From: an uncultured Eubacteriales bacterium
Lineage (GTDB): Bacteria; Bacillota; Clostridia; Christensenellales; Aristaeellaceae
DNA length: 64,000 bases
NCBI GenBank assembly: GCA_902790015.1
Contig: CADAQF010000002.1
Coordinates: 1 to 64,000 of the forward strand
Direction of reading: 5' to 3'
Shown piece by piece: positions 7,565 through 16,650 of this stretch; within the stretch, counting starts at the first letter, position 1, and every line of letters begins with the position of its first letter. Under the pieces are notes generated by a model, which was not told where the DNA came from, did not search any database, and worked only from the letters and a program-made list of their open reading frames with translations. Both the position numbers and the translations under genes were made by a program.

Positions 7565-9000
7565 TGAAGCTGATCTTTGAAAGGTCCGTCAGCGGCAGAC
7601 GGTGCACGGTGCCCGCCGGGCTGGATGTGCCTGAGTGGAAAATGGACGCTTCCCTGTGCCGGGAATCGTCCCCGGCGCTGCCGGAGGTATCCGAAAATGA
7701 GCTGAGCAGGCATTATACCGAACTGGCTAAGCAGGTTTACGGCGTCAACGACGGCTTTTACCCGCTGGGCTCCTGTACGATGAAGTACAATCCCTCCGTC
7801 AACGAGACAGTTGCCGGGCTGCGCGGGTTTACGGACATACATCCCCTGCAGGACGTAGGGGACGTTCAGGGCTGCATGGAAGCGATGTGGGAATGCGAGC
7901 GCATCCTCAGGGAAGTGACCGGCATGGACGCCATGACCTTCCAGCCCGCCGCCGGCGCTCACGGCGAGCTTACCGGGATGCTGATCATCAAAAAGTATCA
8001 CGCCCTTAACGGCGACGGCAAAAGGACCAAGGTGCTCGTACCCGATTCGGCGCACGGCACCAACCCCGCGACCGCTGCCATGTGCGGGTTCCAGGTGGTC
8101 AATATCCCCTCTGATGCGGAGGGCGGGGTGGACCTGGAGGCGCTCAGAAAGGCAGCGGGCCCGGATACTGCGGGACTGATGCTGACCAATCCCAATACTT
8201 TGGGCATATTCGACAAAAACATTTTGGAGATCACCCGCATCGTTCACGAGGCGGGAGGGCTTTGCTATTACGACGGCGCCAACCTGAACGCCGTCATGGG
8301 GTACGCCCGTCCCGGCGACATGGGCTTTGACGTCGTGCACCTCAACCTGCACAAGACCTTTTCGACGCCTCACGGCGGCGGCGGTCCGGGCGCGGGCGCG
8401 GTGGGGGTCAGAAAAGCGCTTATCCCCTGCCTGCCGGAAGACAGAGTCGTCCGGGAGGGCGGCGCCTTCCGCTTCGTCCGGGAAAAGAACAGCATCGGCC
8501 GGGTACGGGGTTTTTACGCCAACTTCCTGGTGCTTGTCCGCGCCCTCACATATCTGTATATGCTGGGCGGAAACGGCCTCAGGGAAGCCTCCGAAAACGC
8601 GGTGCTGAACGCGAATTACCTGAAAAAACGCCTGGAGGGGGCTTTCACCTGCGCCACGAAGGGTTTCTGCATGCACGAATTCGTGCTCGACCTTTCCGGC
8701 CTCAAGGAAAAAACGGGCGTATCCGCCATGGACATCGCCAAGGGAATGCTGGACCGCGGCATGCACGCGCCGACCATGTATTTCCCCCTGATCGTGCACG
8801 AGGCGCTGATGTTCGAGCCCACCGAGACCGAAAGCCGTGAAACGCTGGATCACGCGGCGGAGGTGCTTAGAGAGCTGCTGGAGGAAGCGTACGCCGATCC
8901 TGCGAGGATGCACCGGTATCCGGAGCGCACGCCGATAGGCCGCCCGGACGAGGTGCTCGCGGCCAGAAAGCCGGTCATCCGATGGCAGAAAGAGGACTGA
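7564..9000 (+). CDS. gcvPB: glycine dehydrogenase (decarboxylating) subunit 2
   Basis: This is the beta half of the split P protein and carries the pyridoxal phosphate. The PLP lysine is in DVVHLNLHKTFSTPHGGGG (about K264). Other family blocks are GFYPLGSCTMKYNPS, FQPAAGAHGELTG and DSAHGTNPATAAM. The 478 residues match the family. The start overlaps the gcvPA stop by one base, and its own 3' end overlaps lplA by 19 bases. Together with GcvPA, GcvH, GcvT and Lpd this gives a full glycine cleavage complex. Confidence 0.97.
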   Translation: MKLIFERSVSGRRCTVPAGLDVPEWKMDASLCRESSPALPEVSENELSRHYTELAKQVYGVNDGFYPLGSCTMKYNPSVNETVAGLRGFTDIHPLQDVGDVQGCMEAMWECERILREVTGMDAMTFQPAAGAHGELTGMLIIKKYHALNGDGKRTKVLVPDSAHGTNPATAAMCGFQVVNIPSDAEGGVDLEALRKAAGPDTAGLMLTNPNTLGIFDKNILEITRIVHEAGGLCYYDGANLNAVMGYARPGDMGFDVVHLNLHKTFSTPHGGGGPGAGAVGVRKALIPCLPEDRVVREGGAFRFVREKNSIGRVRGFYANFLVLVRALTYLYMLGGNGLREASENAVLNANYLKKRLEGAFTCATKGFCMHEFVLDLSGLKEKTGVSAMDIAKGMLDRGMHAPTMYFPLIVHEALMFEPTETESRETLDHAAEVLRELLEEAYADPARMHRYPERTPIGRPDEVLAARKPVIRWQKED

Positions 9001-9971
9001 CCGGCTTAGGCGTCCTGATATCGCCCCAGAACGATCCCTATCTGAATATCGCCGCGGAGGAGAGATTGTTCCTGACGGTGCCGGAAAACGAACAGTGGCT
9101 GTATCTGTGGCAGAACGAAAAGACGGTGGTTATTGGGCGCAACCAGGACGCGTTTTCCGAATGCGCCCTTTCCGCGCTGTACGCGGACGGCGGACGGCTT
9201 GCCCGCCGTCTTTCCGGCGGCGGGGCCGTCTATCATGATCTGGGAAACCTCAATTTCACCTTCGTGAACCGGGGCGAAAACGATAATGCCCGGCACATGG
9301 AGGTGATCGCCAAAGCGCTTGCGCATTACGGGATACAGTGTCAGCTGAGCGGCCGGAACGATCTGACCGCGGATTCCCGCAAGTTTTCGGGCAGCGCCTA
9401 TTATTCGTCCGGCGGCAGGCACCTGCATCACGGCACATTGATGGTTTGCGTGGACAGGGACTGTGTCGAAAGGTACCTGACGCCGCACCCGCAGAAGCTT
9501 TCAAAGAAGGGCGTTTCCTCCGTGCGCAGCCGCGTGGTGGATCTAACAGAGATCAATCCCGCCGTTACGGTCGAGGGGCTGCGCACCGAGCTTATCCGGG
9601 CGTTTGAGGAAGAATACGGGCACAGGGCCGTTCCGCTTCCTGACGGCCTGTGGACGGACCGGGAGGTGTTAACGCGAAGAGACTTCTTTGCCTCGGACGG
9701 CTGGGCCCTTCGTCCGCTGGAAACGCCGGACTGTCAGTCGGAGGTCATGCTGCTTTCAAACAGTCTGTGCCGCCTGTGCCTGTGGCGCAGGGACGGACGC
9801 GTTTCAAGGGCCGTGCTGCTGACCGACTCGCTGGATGTGGGATCAGCCGAAACTGTGGCCCGGGCGCTTAAAGGCCTGCCCTTTACCAGAAAGGCGGTCG
9901 CCGACGGGCTGGCGCGGGCCGGGCTTTCCGAATTCGCGCCGCTGGCCGCGGCGGTAGGGGAAGACGTTTGA
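8982..9971 (+). CDS. lplA: lipoate-protein ligase A
   Basis: This enzyme activates lipoate with ATP and attaches it to the H-protein lysine. The 329 residues contain NDPYLNIAAEERLF, WQNEKTVVIGRNQD, RLSGGGAVYHDLGNLNFTF and the lipoyl-AMP-binding lysine region DSRKFSGSAYY, followed by a C-terminal accessory domain as in E. coli LplA. The start at 8982 lies inside the end of gcvPB and has only a weak Shine-Dalgarno, so translation probably depends on coupling. The only lipoyl protein visible in the window is GcvH, so the gene is likely dedicated to it. Confidence 0.93.
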   Translation: MAERGLTGLGVLISPQNDPYLNIAAEERLFLTVPENEQWLYLWQNEKTVVIGRNQDAFSECALSALYADGGRLARRLSGGGAVYHDLGNLNFTFVNRGENDNARHMEVIAKALAHYGIQCQLSGRNDLTADSRKFSGSAYYSSGGRHLHHGTLMVCVDRDCVERYLTPHPQKLSKKGVSSVRSRVVDLTEINPAVTVEGLRTELIRAFEEEYGHRAVPLPDGLWTDREVLTRRDFFASDGWALRPLETPDCQSEVMLLSNSLCRLCLWRRDGRVSRAVLLTDSLDVGSAETVARALKGLPFTRKAVADGLARAGLSEFAPLAAAVGEDV

Positions 9972-9999
9972 TTATTCCAGCGAGAGGAGGAAACAGGCT

Positions 10000-11346
10000 A
10001 TGGGATATGATCTGTTCATCATCGGCGCCGGGCCGGGCGGGTACGAGACCGCGCTGGCGGCCGCCGCGATGGGAAAAAAAGTCGGCATAGCCGAGGAAAG
10101 GGAGCTGGGCGGCACATGCCTTAACCGCGGGTGCATCCCCACCAAGGCGCTGCTTAAAAGCGCGCGCCTGTACGCGGACGCTCTTTTGCGCGCCGGGGAG
10201 TACGGCGTGCGCGTGGAAACGCCAAAGGCGGATCTAAAATCCATGCTGGCTCACGCAGCCGCTGTGGAGGACGAGCTGCGCCGGGGCATCGAGGGAAGGC
10301 TTATCAAAGCCGGGGTGGATATTTATCCGGTAAGGGCCTCGGTCGCCGCGCCGGGCAGGGTCATCGCCGGCGGGAAGGAAATAGAGGCCGACCATATTCT
10401 GCTGGCAACCGGCTCCAGTCCGATGAAGCTGCCCATCCCCGGGGCTGACCGGGAGGGCGTATATTACAGCGACGATCTGCTTACCGGAAACGGGGTGGAC
10501 TGTCAGAGCATCGTCATCATTGGCGGCGGGGTGGTGGGCGCAGAAATCGCGCAGTTTTACGCGGACCTGGGCCGCAGCGTCACCGTCATCGAGGCGCTTG
10601 AGCGCCTGCTTCCCAGGATGGAGAAGGAGCTGGGGCAAAGCCTCGCCTCGTCCTTCAAAAAAAGAGGCATCCGCGTGCTCACCGGCGCCCGCGTGGAGGA
10701 GATCGGAAAAGCGGCGGACGGGCGGCTGCAGCTGACTGTGACGCAGAAGGATCAGACGATTGCGGTCGAAGGGGACGCCGTGCTGCTGGCGGCGGGGCGC
10801 AGTCCCAACACGGTGGGGCTTTTGCCTGAAGAACTGTCTGGCCTGCTTGAAAGAGGGTATGTGCGCGCCGACGCGGACGGGGCCACCGCCGTTTCCGGCC
10901 TTTACGCGGCGGGGGATATCGTGCTGGGCTCCGCGCAGCTGGCGCATACCGCCGTATACCAGGGGAAACGCGCGCTGCGGCGCATGTTTAAGGCGGAAGC
11001 GCCCGCCGCGCAGGCCCTTGTGCCCTATTGCGTATTCACCTCTCCCGAGATCGCGTCCATCGGCTTGACCCAGGAGGAAGCGAAGAAACAGGGGATCGCC
11101 GTGACCGTCAAAAAAAGCCTGACATCCCTGAATGGCCGCTCCCTCGTGGAAGGCGCGGAAAGAGGGTTTGCCAAGCTGGTATTCGGGACGGAGGACCGGC
11201 GTCTGCTGGGCGCGCAGCTGTTCTGCACCCATGCTTCCGAAATGATCGGCGCGCTGGGCGCGCTGATCGCCCGGGGCGCGGATATGGACACGTTTATGGA
11301 AACCATCTGGCCGCACCCGACGATCAGCGAGGTGCTGGCCTTGTAA
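10000..11346 (+). CDS. lpdA: dihydrolipoyl dehydrogenase
   Basis: This L-protein reoxidises dihydrolipoyl-GcvH with NAD. The FAD-binding GxGxxG motif is at the N-terminus (FIIGAGPGGYETALAA). The redox disulfide is GGTCLNRGC (C40/C45), a second Rossmann motif is IIGGGVVGAEIAQFY, and the C-terminal catalytic His-Glu region is WPHPTISEVL. The 448 residues have no N-terminal lipoyl domain. AGAGGAGG precedes the ATG. It is the last gene of the operon and is followed by a strong terminator. Confidence 0.96.
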   Translation: MGYDLFIIGAGPGGYETALAAAAMGKKVGIAEERELGGTCLNRGCIPTKALLKSARLYADALLRAGEYGVRVETPKADLKSMLAHAAAVEDELRRGIEGRLIKAGVDIYPVRASVAAPGRVIAGGKEIEADHILLATGSSPMKLPIPGADREGVYYSDDLLTGNGVDCQSIVIIGGGVVGAEIAQFYADLGRSVTVIEALERLLPRMEKELGQSLASSFKKRGIRVLTGARVEEIGKAADGRLQLTVTQKDQTIAVEGDAVLLAAGRSPNTVGLLPEELSGLLERGYVRADADGATAVSGLYAAGDIVLGSAQLAHTAVYQGKRALRRMFKAEAPAAQALVPYCVFTSPEIASIGLTQEEAKKQGIAVTVKKSLTSLNGRSLVEGAERGFAKLVFGTEDRRLLGAQLFCTHASEMIGALGALIARGADMDTFMETIWPHPTISEVLAL

Positions 11347-11376
11347 GCTGACTGTTATGACGGTTGGAATGAAAAA

Positions 11377-11433
11377 GGCGCGCTTGCCGTGCGGAGGGTT
11401 CGCCCCCGCGGGTCAAGCGCGCCCTTTGTTTTT
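11377..11433. terminator. bidirectional terminator between lpdA and the esterase gene
   Basis: GGCGCGCTTG (11377-11386) pairs with CAAGCGCGCC (11414-11423). CTTTGTTTTT follows on the plus strand and a matching T-run (from AAAAA at 11372-11376) on the minus strand, as suits convergent genes. Confidence 0.85.
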
Positions 11434-12493
11434 ACCACAGCATCAGCTGCCGCACCGCCTCCGTCAGGCGCTGCGCGGCCTTTTCCTGCGTGACCGTCGA
11501 CGGATGCCAGTCGGAGGAATAGCCGTCGGACGGGAGCTGTTCGTCAAAGCGGAGGCAGGAAATGCGCTGATCGCCCGTTTCTTCACGGTATAGTGCCGCG
11601 GCTTTTTCCATGAAGGGACAAAGCCTTGCGGTCATGATGCCTAAGGCGCAGAGGATGAAGGCGCCGGGATTGAAGTACCGGACGGTTCTGAGAAAGGCCG
11701 AATAGGCGGAAGAATACTCCTCCTGGCGGTCTTTATGGTCCAGGGTGTAGCTGCCGTCGTTGGTGCCCAGGTTGAGGACGATCAGGTCGGGAATGAACTG
11801 CGAAAAATCCCAGACCACCCGGGAGGGATCCAGGCCTCCGAAGCTTTCGTGGCAAAAGCCCAGCGTCGGATAATAGGGCTGTATCGTCTGCCCGGAAACC
11901 TTTGTATTGCCGTCGGCGGTGTAGCCGGATATGATGCCGTATCCGCTGATGGAAACCATGGAATAGTCCGCATCAAGCGCCTTCGCCGTCAGGTATGCGT
12001 AGGCTTTGGTCACGTCCTCGGTGGCGGTGGAGAAGGGATGGGTGGGGTACGGGTCGTCGATCCCGTAGCCGCAGGTGATGCTGTCGCCGATGAACTCGAT
12101 CCGCCGCGGACGGCTCAAAGCGGGCTCAAGTGTGGGCGTATCCAGCGCAATGGCCCTGATTTCACAGGTGGACATGGCTGTTTCGGACAGCTTGATGACC
12201 GTCACGCTGTGGGGTCTGCTGAGCCCCCCGTTCACGAGCGTGTAGGTTTTTTCCGGGGCGTCGATCTGATCGTCGACGAGCCTTTGCCCGTCCACCTCGA
12301 TGGCGATGCGCGCCGCGTTGGCGGTGTTGTCAGGGCGGGCGCTTTGATCCCCGGCGATGGTCACCGCGCAATAGCTCCCGGTGAAGGTGAACGTGGCGCC
12401 TGATCCGGAAAAGGCCAGCCACAGGCCGTCCGCCAATGGCTCGGTGCGTCCGAGGGGCTTCACGTTCTTCCGGTTGGGTGTATAGGTATACAT
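11432..12493 (-). CDS. GDSL/SGNH carbohydrate esterase, CE2-like
   Basis: The protein is a predicted carbohydrate deacetylase. The N-terminal 120 residues form a beta-rich accessory region (FSGSGATFTFTGSYCAVTI). An SGNH hydrolase domain follows with the nucleophile in RIEFIGDSITCGYG (S138), then NLGTND and a C-terminal SDWHPS His motif. This two-domain order is that of CE2 acetylxylan esterases. No signal peptide is seen, so it may act inside the cell. The start at 12493 (MYTYTPNRK) is chosen because AAGGGAG lies at good spacing; earlier ATGs overlap that site. It is divergent from a GH10 xylanase, which supports a role in xylan or xylo-oligosaccharide use. Confidence 0.85.
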   Translation of the reverse strand: MYTYTPNRKNVKPLGRTEPLADGLWLAFSGSGATFTFTGSYCAVTIAGDQSARPDNTANAARIAIEVDGQRLVDDQIDAPEKTYTLVNGGLSRPHSVTVIKLSETAMSTCEIRAIALDTPTLEPALSRPRRIEFIGDSITCGYGIDDPYPTHPFSTATEDVTKAYAYLTAKALDADYSMVSISGYGIISGYTADGNTKVSGQTIQPYYPTLGFCHESFGGLDPSRVVWDFSQFIPDLIVLNLGTNDGSYTLDHKDRQEEYSSAYSAFLRTVRYFNPGAFILCALGIMTARLCPFMEKAAALYREETGDQRISCLRFDEQLPSDGYSSDWHPSTVTQEKAAQRLTEAVRQLMLW

Positions 12494-12588
12494 GATCGCC
12501 ATCTCCCTTCGTTTAAAAAAAGCCTGTCCCGTCAAAACAGAAAAGGGTTCTGTCCGGCAGCGAAAAGGACCAATAAAAAACCTGCTTC

Positions 12589-12617
12589 ATGATATCACAT
12601 AAAGAAAAAGGATACAA
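12589..12617 (-). promoter_or_regulatory. promoter of the esterase gene
   Basis: On the minus strand, TTGTAT (12617-12612), a 17-base spacer and TATCAT (12594-12589) are present. It is back to back with the xylanase promoter, 33 bp away. Confidence 0.55.
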
Positions 12618-12649
12618 CCATAAACCGGAGCGATAGCTCAGCATATATA

Positions 12650-12678
12650 TTGACAACCGCCTGATCCCCGGCTACAAT
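12650..12678 (+). promoter_or_regulatory. promoter of the xylanase gene
   Basis: TTGACA (12650-12655), a 17-base spacer and TACAAT (12673-12678), about 64 bases before the start codon. Confidence 0.75.
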
Positions 12679-12741
12679 AAACCGGACAACACAAAAACCC
12701 GGCAATTCTTAAAAAGCTGCGCCGGGAAAGGAGGATGGATC

Positions 12742-13965
12742 ATGAGGTTTTTCTGCGCGCTGCTTGCCTGCATGCTGGTTTTGACCCCTGTCCTGAGCGC
12801 CCGGGCGGAGGTCAGCGCCCGTTCCGACGCGGATTATGATCCGCCGCTCAAGGATCTTGCGGCGGCCAAAGGGTTTTACATCGGGCTTTGCCTGTCGCCG
12901 AATCAGCTGGGGGACAAGGCGTATCTGTCCTTGCTGTCTTCTCAGTTCAACACGACCACCTGCACGAACGAGATGAAGGCCTATTCCCTGCTTGACCAGC
13001 AGGCCAGCCGCCGCAGCCCCGACGGGATGCCCCGCATGAACTGGACCATGGCGGATAAGATGGTTTCCTGGGCGCGGGACAACGGGCTTAAGGTGCGCGG
13101 CCATGTGCTCACCTGGGACGCCTATATGACCAAATGGTTTTTCCACGAGGGCTACGACGAGAAAAAGCCCGTCGCCTCCCGCGAGGTGATCCTGGCCCGG
13201 ATGGAGAACTATATCACCCAGACCGTCACCCATTTTGAACAGGCCTTCCCGGGCACCGTCTGGTGCTGGGACGTCGTCAACGAGGCGATGGGGGACAGCG
13301 CCGGGGAATACCAGCCGGGCGATGCCCGCCACATCCGCACGGTCAGGAACGGCGCTCCGAACCCCTTTTATCAGTACGTGGGGGACGATTACGTAGCGTA
13401 TTCCTTCCTGTACGCCCGAAACGCGGTTGAAGCGCTTGGAGCCGATATCAAGCTTTTTTACAACGACTACAATATGCTTTATCCGGACAAGCGCGGGGCG
13501 GCCCGGTATCTGGTTGAAAGCATCAACACCTTCGCCAAGGACGACGCCGGTGAATACCACAGGCTGATCGACGGCATCGGCATGCAGGGCTACATGGGCG
13601 GCTACGGCGTGCAGCAGGGCTGTATGTCCGACGACCTGATCGAAAACACCCGCAAAAGCATCGAGGCGTACGCAGCGATGGGGCTGGAGGTGCACATCAC
13701 CGAAATGGCCCTGCGCAACTACGACAAGTCCCTTTCAGAACAGCACGCCGCGTTTTACAAAAAGATGTTCCAAATGCTGGGCGGCATCAACGAAGCCCTG
13801 GGAAAAACGGTATTGACTGATGTCACCATCTGGGGTGTCAGCGACGTGACCCCGAACGCCTGGAACGAGTACACCTGGAAGCTGAACAGCACCTACGGCG
13901 GCATACTGACCGAAAAGGGGGAACGGAAAACCGCCTTTGACGCGATGTACGACGCGCTGAAATAA
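12742..13965 (+). CDS. secreted endo-1,4-beta-xylanase, GH10
   Basis: The enzyme hydrolyses internal beta-1,4 bonds of xylan with retention. A signal peptide (about 1-22, ending SARA) is followed by a single GH10 domain of about 375 residues. The acid/base Glu is in WCWDVVNEAMG (E181) and the nucleophile Glu in LEVHITEMAL (E321). NEMKAYS, RGHVLTWDAYMTKWFF and LFYNDYN are further family blocks. No carbohydrate-binding module or cell-wall anchor follows the domain. AAAGGAGG precedes the ATG. It is divergent from the CE2-like esterase, an enzyme pair suited to acetylated xylan. Confidence 0.95.
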   Translation: MRFFCALLACMLVLTPVLSARAEVSARSDADYDPPLKDLAAAKGFYIGLCLSPNQLGDKAYLSLLSSQFNTTTCTNEMKAYSLLDQQASRRSPDGMPRMNWTMADKMVSWARDNGLKVRGHVLTWDAYMTKWFFHEGYDEKKPVASREVILARMENYITQTVTHFEQAFPGTVWCWDVVNEAMGDSAGEYQPGDARHIRTVRNGAPNPFYQYVGDDYVAYSFLYARNAVEALGADIKLFYNDYNMLYPDKRGAARYLVESINTFAKDDAGEYHRLIDGIGMQGYMGGYGVQQGCMSDDLIENTRKSIEAYAAMGLEVHITEMALRNYDKSLSEQHAAFYKKMFQMLGGINEALGKTVLTDVTIWGVSDVTPNAWNEYTWKLNSTYGGILTEKGERKTAFDAMYDALK

Positions 13966-13979
13966 CAGATAACAAGGCC

Positions 13980-14010
13980 AAGGCCCCGGAAGCGACGCTT
14001 CCGGGGCCTT
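13980..14010. terminator. terminator hairpin between convergent xylanase and lysS
   Basis: A perfect 14-bp stem, AAGGCCCCGGAAGC/GCTTCCGGGGCCTT with loop GAC, sits 14 bases from both stop codons. There is no long T-run, so its efficiency is uncertain. Confidence 0.65.
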
Positions 14011-14023
14011 GATCAGTCACACA

Positions 14024-15982
14024 TCAGTACAGCTTGGCACCCGCGGGGATATGAGGATCCACCATCAGCAGATGGAGCTTTTCCTGATCCTCTTCCTTAT
14101 GGATGGCGCTCAGCAGCATACCACAGGATTCGATGCCCATCATGGACCGCGGGGGAAGATTGGTGATGGCAACGCAGGTCTTGCCGATCAGATCCTCCGG
14201 CTCGTAATAGGCGTGGATGCCGCTCAGAATGGTGCGCTCGGTGCCGGTGCCGTCGTCCAGGGTAAACTTGAGGAGCTTTTTGGACTTGGGGACCGCCTCG
14301 CAGTCAAGCACCTTGACGGCACGGAAATCGGACTTGGAGAAGGTGTCAAAATCCACGGTATCAGCGAAAAGCGGCTCGATCTGCACCTTGGAAAAATCGA
14401 TTTTTTCCTCAACTGTTTCGATCCCAGCCGAACCGGTTTCGCTTCCGATCACGCCAGGGTCTGCGGCTTGTGCCTTCTTTTCGGGCTTGGGCATATCAAG
14501 CGGCTTCATGGTGGGGAAGAGCAGCACGTCGCGGATGGAGGGGGCATTGGTCAGGAGCATCACCAGCCGGTCGACTCCGACGCCCAGACCGCCGGTGGGC
14601 GGCATGCCGATCTCCAGGGCGTTGAGGAAATCCTCGTCCACGCCCTGAGCCTCTTCGTCGCCCTGGGCTTTGAGCGCGGCCTGGGCCTCAAAGCGGGCGC
14701 GCTGGTCGATGGGGTCGTTGAGCTCGGAGAAGGCGTTGCCCATCTCACGGCCCAGCATGAAGACCTCGAAGCGCTCGGTGTAGCCGGGATGAAGCGGATC
14801 GCGCTTGGCCAGGGGAGAGATCTCCACCGGGTGGCCGTACAGGAAGGTGGGCTGCACGAGGTTCTTTTCGACGTATTCGTCAAAGAAGAGGTTCAGGATG
14901 TCTCCCTTGAGGTGGCGGGGCTCGAAGGCCAGATGGTGCTCTTTGGCGATTTCCCGGGCCTCCTCCAGGGTGCTGATCTGATCAAAATCCACCCCGGCGT
15001 ACTTTTTCACGGCTTCCACCATGGACAGGCGGGCGAAGGGCTTGTCCAGGTCCAGCTGGACGTCCCCGGCGTCCACCAGGCCGGTGCCGTTGACGGCGTG
15101 GGCGACATAGCGGAACATATCCTCCACGATGTCCATCATGCCCTCGTAGTTGGTGTAGGCCTGGTAAAGCTCCAGCATGGTGAACTCCGGATTGTGCCGG
15201 GTATCCATGCCCTCGTTGCGGAAAACGCGGCCGATCTCATACACCCGCTCAAAGCCGCCCACGATCAGGCGCTTCAGGTGAAGCTCCAGGGCGATACGCA
15301 GGTACATATCGATATCCAGGGTGTTGTGGTGGGTGATGAACGGGCGGGCGGAAGCGCCGCCGGCCTGCGTGTGCAGCACAGGCGTTTCCACCTCCAGAAA
15401 GTCCCTGCTTTCAAGGAAGGTGCGTATGGCGCTGATGACCTTGCTGCGCTTGACGAACGTGTCCCGTACTTCGGGGTTCACGATCATGTCCAGATAGCGC
15501 TGGCGGTAGCGAAGATCCTGGTCCTGCAGGCCGTGGAATTTTTCGGGCAGGGGCTTGAGGCACTTGGCCAGCAGCGTCACGGACTGGGCGTGTACGGAGA
15601 TCTCGCCGGTCTGCGTTTTGAATACGAAGCCGGTGACGCCCAGCTGGTCGCCGATGTCAAAGCCCTTGAAGGCGGTGTAGGCGTCCGTTCCGACATCGTC
15701 GCGGCGGACGTAGACCTGGATGTCTCCCTCGCCGTCCAGCATGTGGGCGAAGGAAGCCTTGCCCATGATGCTGCGGCTCATCATCCTGCCGGCGATGGAG
15801 ACGGTCTTTCCTTCCAGCTGTTCAAAATGGCCTTTGATCTCGGCGCTGCGGTTGGTCACGTCGAATCTGGTGATCTGATAAGGGCTGTTTCCGGCTTCGC
15901 AAAGGTCGCTCAGCTTCCTGCGGCGGATCTGCTCCTGCTCGGAATAGGCGCGCGCCGTATCCTTCCTGTTCTGGTCCTGCAT
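14024..15982 (-). CDS. lysS: lysyl-tRNA synthetase (class II) with fused tRNA-binding domain
   Basis: This enzyme charges tRNA-Lys. Residues about 1-150 form the OB-fold anticodon-binding region ([21 protein letters not shown]). Residues about 160-500 form the class II core with motif 1, motif 2 ([21 protein letters not shown], split here as [10 protein letters not shown] and HNPEFTMLE) and motif 3 ([13 protein letters not shown]). Unlike the usual ~500-residue LysRS, it has a linker and an extra ~110-residue C-terminal domain ([39 protein letters not shown]), which matches the Trbp111/MetRS C-terminal tRNA-binding fold. AAAGGGGATC precedes the ATG. The gene lies 16 bases after greA, so the two form an operon. 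Confidence 0.95.
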   Translation of the reverse strand: MQDQNRKDTARAYSEQEQIRRRKLSDLCEAGNSPYQITRFDVTNRSAEIKGHFEQLEGKTVSIAGRMMSRSIMGKASFAHMLDGEGDIQVYVRRDDVGTDAYTAFKGFDIGDQLGVTGFVFKTQTGEISVHAQSVTLLAKCLKPLPEKFHGLQDQDLRYRQRYLDMIVNPEVRDTFVKRSKVISAIRTFLESRDFLEVETPVLHTQAGGASARPFITHHNTLDIDMYLRIALELHLKRLIVGGFERVYEIGRVFRNEGMDTRHNPEFTMLELYQAYTNYEGMMDIVEDMFRYVAHAVNGTGLVDAGDVQLDLDKPFARLSMVEAVKKYAGVDFDQISTLEEAREIAKEHHLAFEPRHLKGDILNLFFDEYVEKNLVQPTFLYGHPVEISPLAKRDPLHPGYTERFEVFMLGREMGNAFSELNDPIDQRARFEAQAALKAQGDEEAQGVDEDFLNALEIGMPPTGGLGVGVDRLVMLLTNAPSIRDVLLFPTMKPLDMPKPEKKAQAADPGVIGSETGSAGIETVEEKIDFSKVQIEPLFADTVDFDTFSKSDFRAVKVLDCEAVPKSKKLLKFTLDDGTGTERTILSGIHAYYEPEDLIGKTCVAITNLPPRSMMGIESCGMLLSAIHKEEDQEKLHLLMVDPHIPAGAKLY

Positions 15983-15998
15983 ATTTGATCCCCTTTGA

Positions 15999-16523
15999 TT
16001 AATTGGCTTTTTCGATCTTTTCGATGATGAAAACGACCTCGGCGTCGTCCGGCAGGCTGACGGTGGCTTCCTCGCCGACCCGCTTGCCCAGCAGAGCGCT
16101 GCCGATGGCGGACTCGTTGGAGATCATCCGTTTGGCGGGGTTGCTCTCCCGGGCGCCGACGATGGTGAAAACGTCTTTTTCGCCGGGCTCATACAGGTCT
16201 TCATTGGTGCAGCTTTTGCACTGGATGGTGACGGAGGTGCCCACGGTCACCCGGTCCGTCCGGATGTCCGATTCGTCCATGACGACGGCGGTGGCGATGG
16301 TCTGCGTGAGCTCAGCGATTTCCGCCTCGAGCTTGGACTGCTCGTTCTTGGCGGCGTCGTATTCGGCGTTTTCGCTCAGGTCGCCGAAGCCGCGGGCCAC
16401 CCTGATCTGATCGGCCACCTCGGGACGGCGGACGGTCTCCAGGTATTTAAGTTGCTCTTCCAGCTTTTTAAGACCCTCCGGGGAAACGATGATACCCTTG
16501 CCGTGGACATTGGATTCGCTCAT
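15999..16523 (-). CDS. greA: transcript cleavage factor GreA
   Basis: GreA rescues backtracked RNA polymerase by promoting RNA cleavage. The 174 residues contain the N-terminal coiled coil with the acidic tip [13 protein letters not shown] and the C-terminal FKBP-like domain ([27 protein letters not shown]). It is slightly longer than the usual ~158 residues because of an N-terminal extension and a small Cys-containing insert ([14 protein letters not shown]). AAAGGAGA precedes the ATG. It is followed closely by lysS. Confidence 0.95.
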   Translation of the reverse strand: MSESNVHGKGIIVSPEGLKKLEEQLKYLETVRRPEVADQIRVARGFGDLSENAEYDAAKNEQSKLEAEIAELTQTIATAVVMDESDIRTDRVTVGTSVTIQCKSCTNEDLYEPGEKDVFTIVGARESNPAKRMISNESAIGSALLGKRVGEEATVSLPDDAEVVFIIEKIEKAN

Positions 16524-16616
16524 AAAGATTCTCCTTTCAGCATATAAGGCTGGCTGCTGCCGAACATAATAAAGTAATAAACCGGACGAGACAATAATGT
16601 CCCGCCCTGAAAGATG

Positions 16617-16645
16617 ATTATACGCCCTTTTTTAGGAAAATGCAA
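16617..16645 (-). promoter_or_regulatory. promoter of greA-lysS
   Basis: On the minus strand, TTGCAT (16645-16640), a 17-base spacer and TATAAT (16622-16617), right behind the dapB stop codon. It leaves an 85-100 base leader that contains a small CGGGACA/TGTCTCG inverted repeat. Confidence 0.7.
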
Positions 16646-16650
16646 CAGTT

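Noticed and set aside
14009-15988. A 659-codon plus-strand open frame opposite lysS
   Set aside because: It mirrors lysS in the antisense direction. High GC keeps antisense frames open. The composition (His/Gly/Val/Leu-rich) and lack of motifs or ribosome-binding site mark it as a shadow.
16524-16616. T-box upstream of greA-lysS
   Set aside because: The leader is under 100 bases, with no T-box sequence or specifier-loop fold visible.
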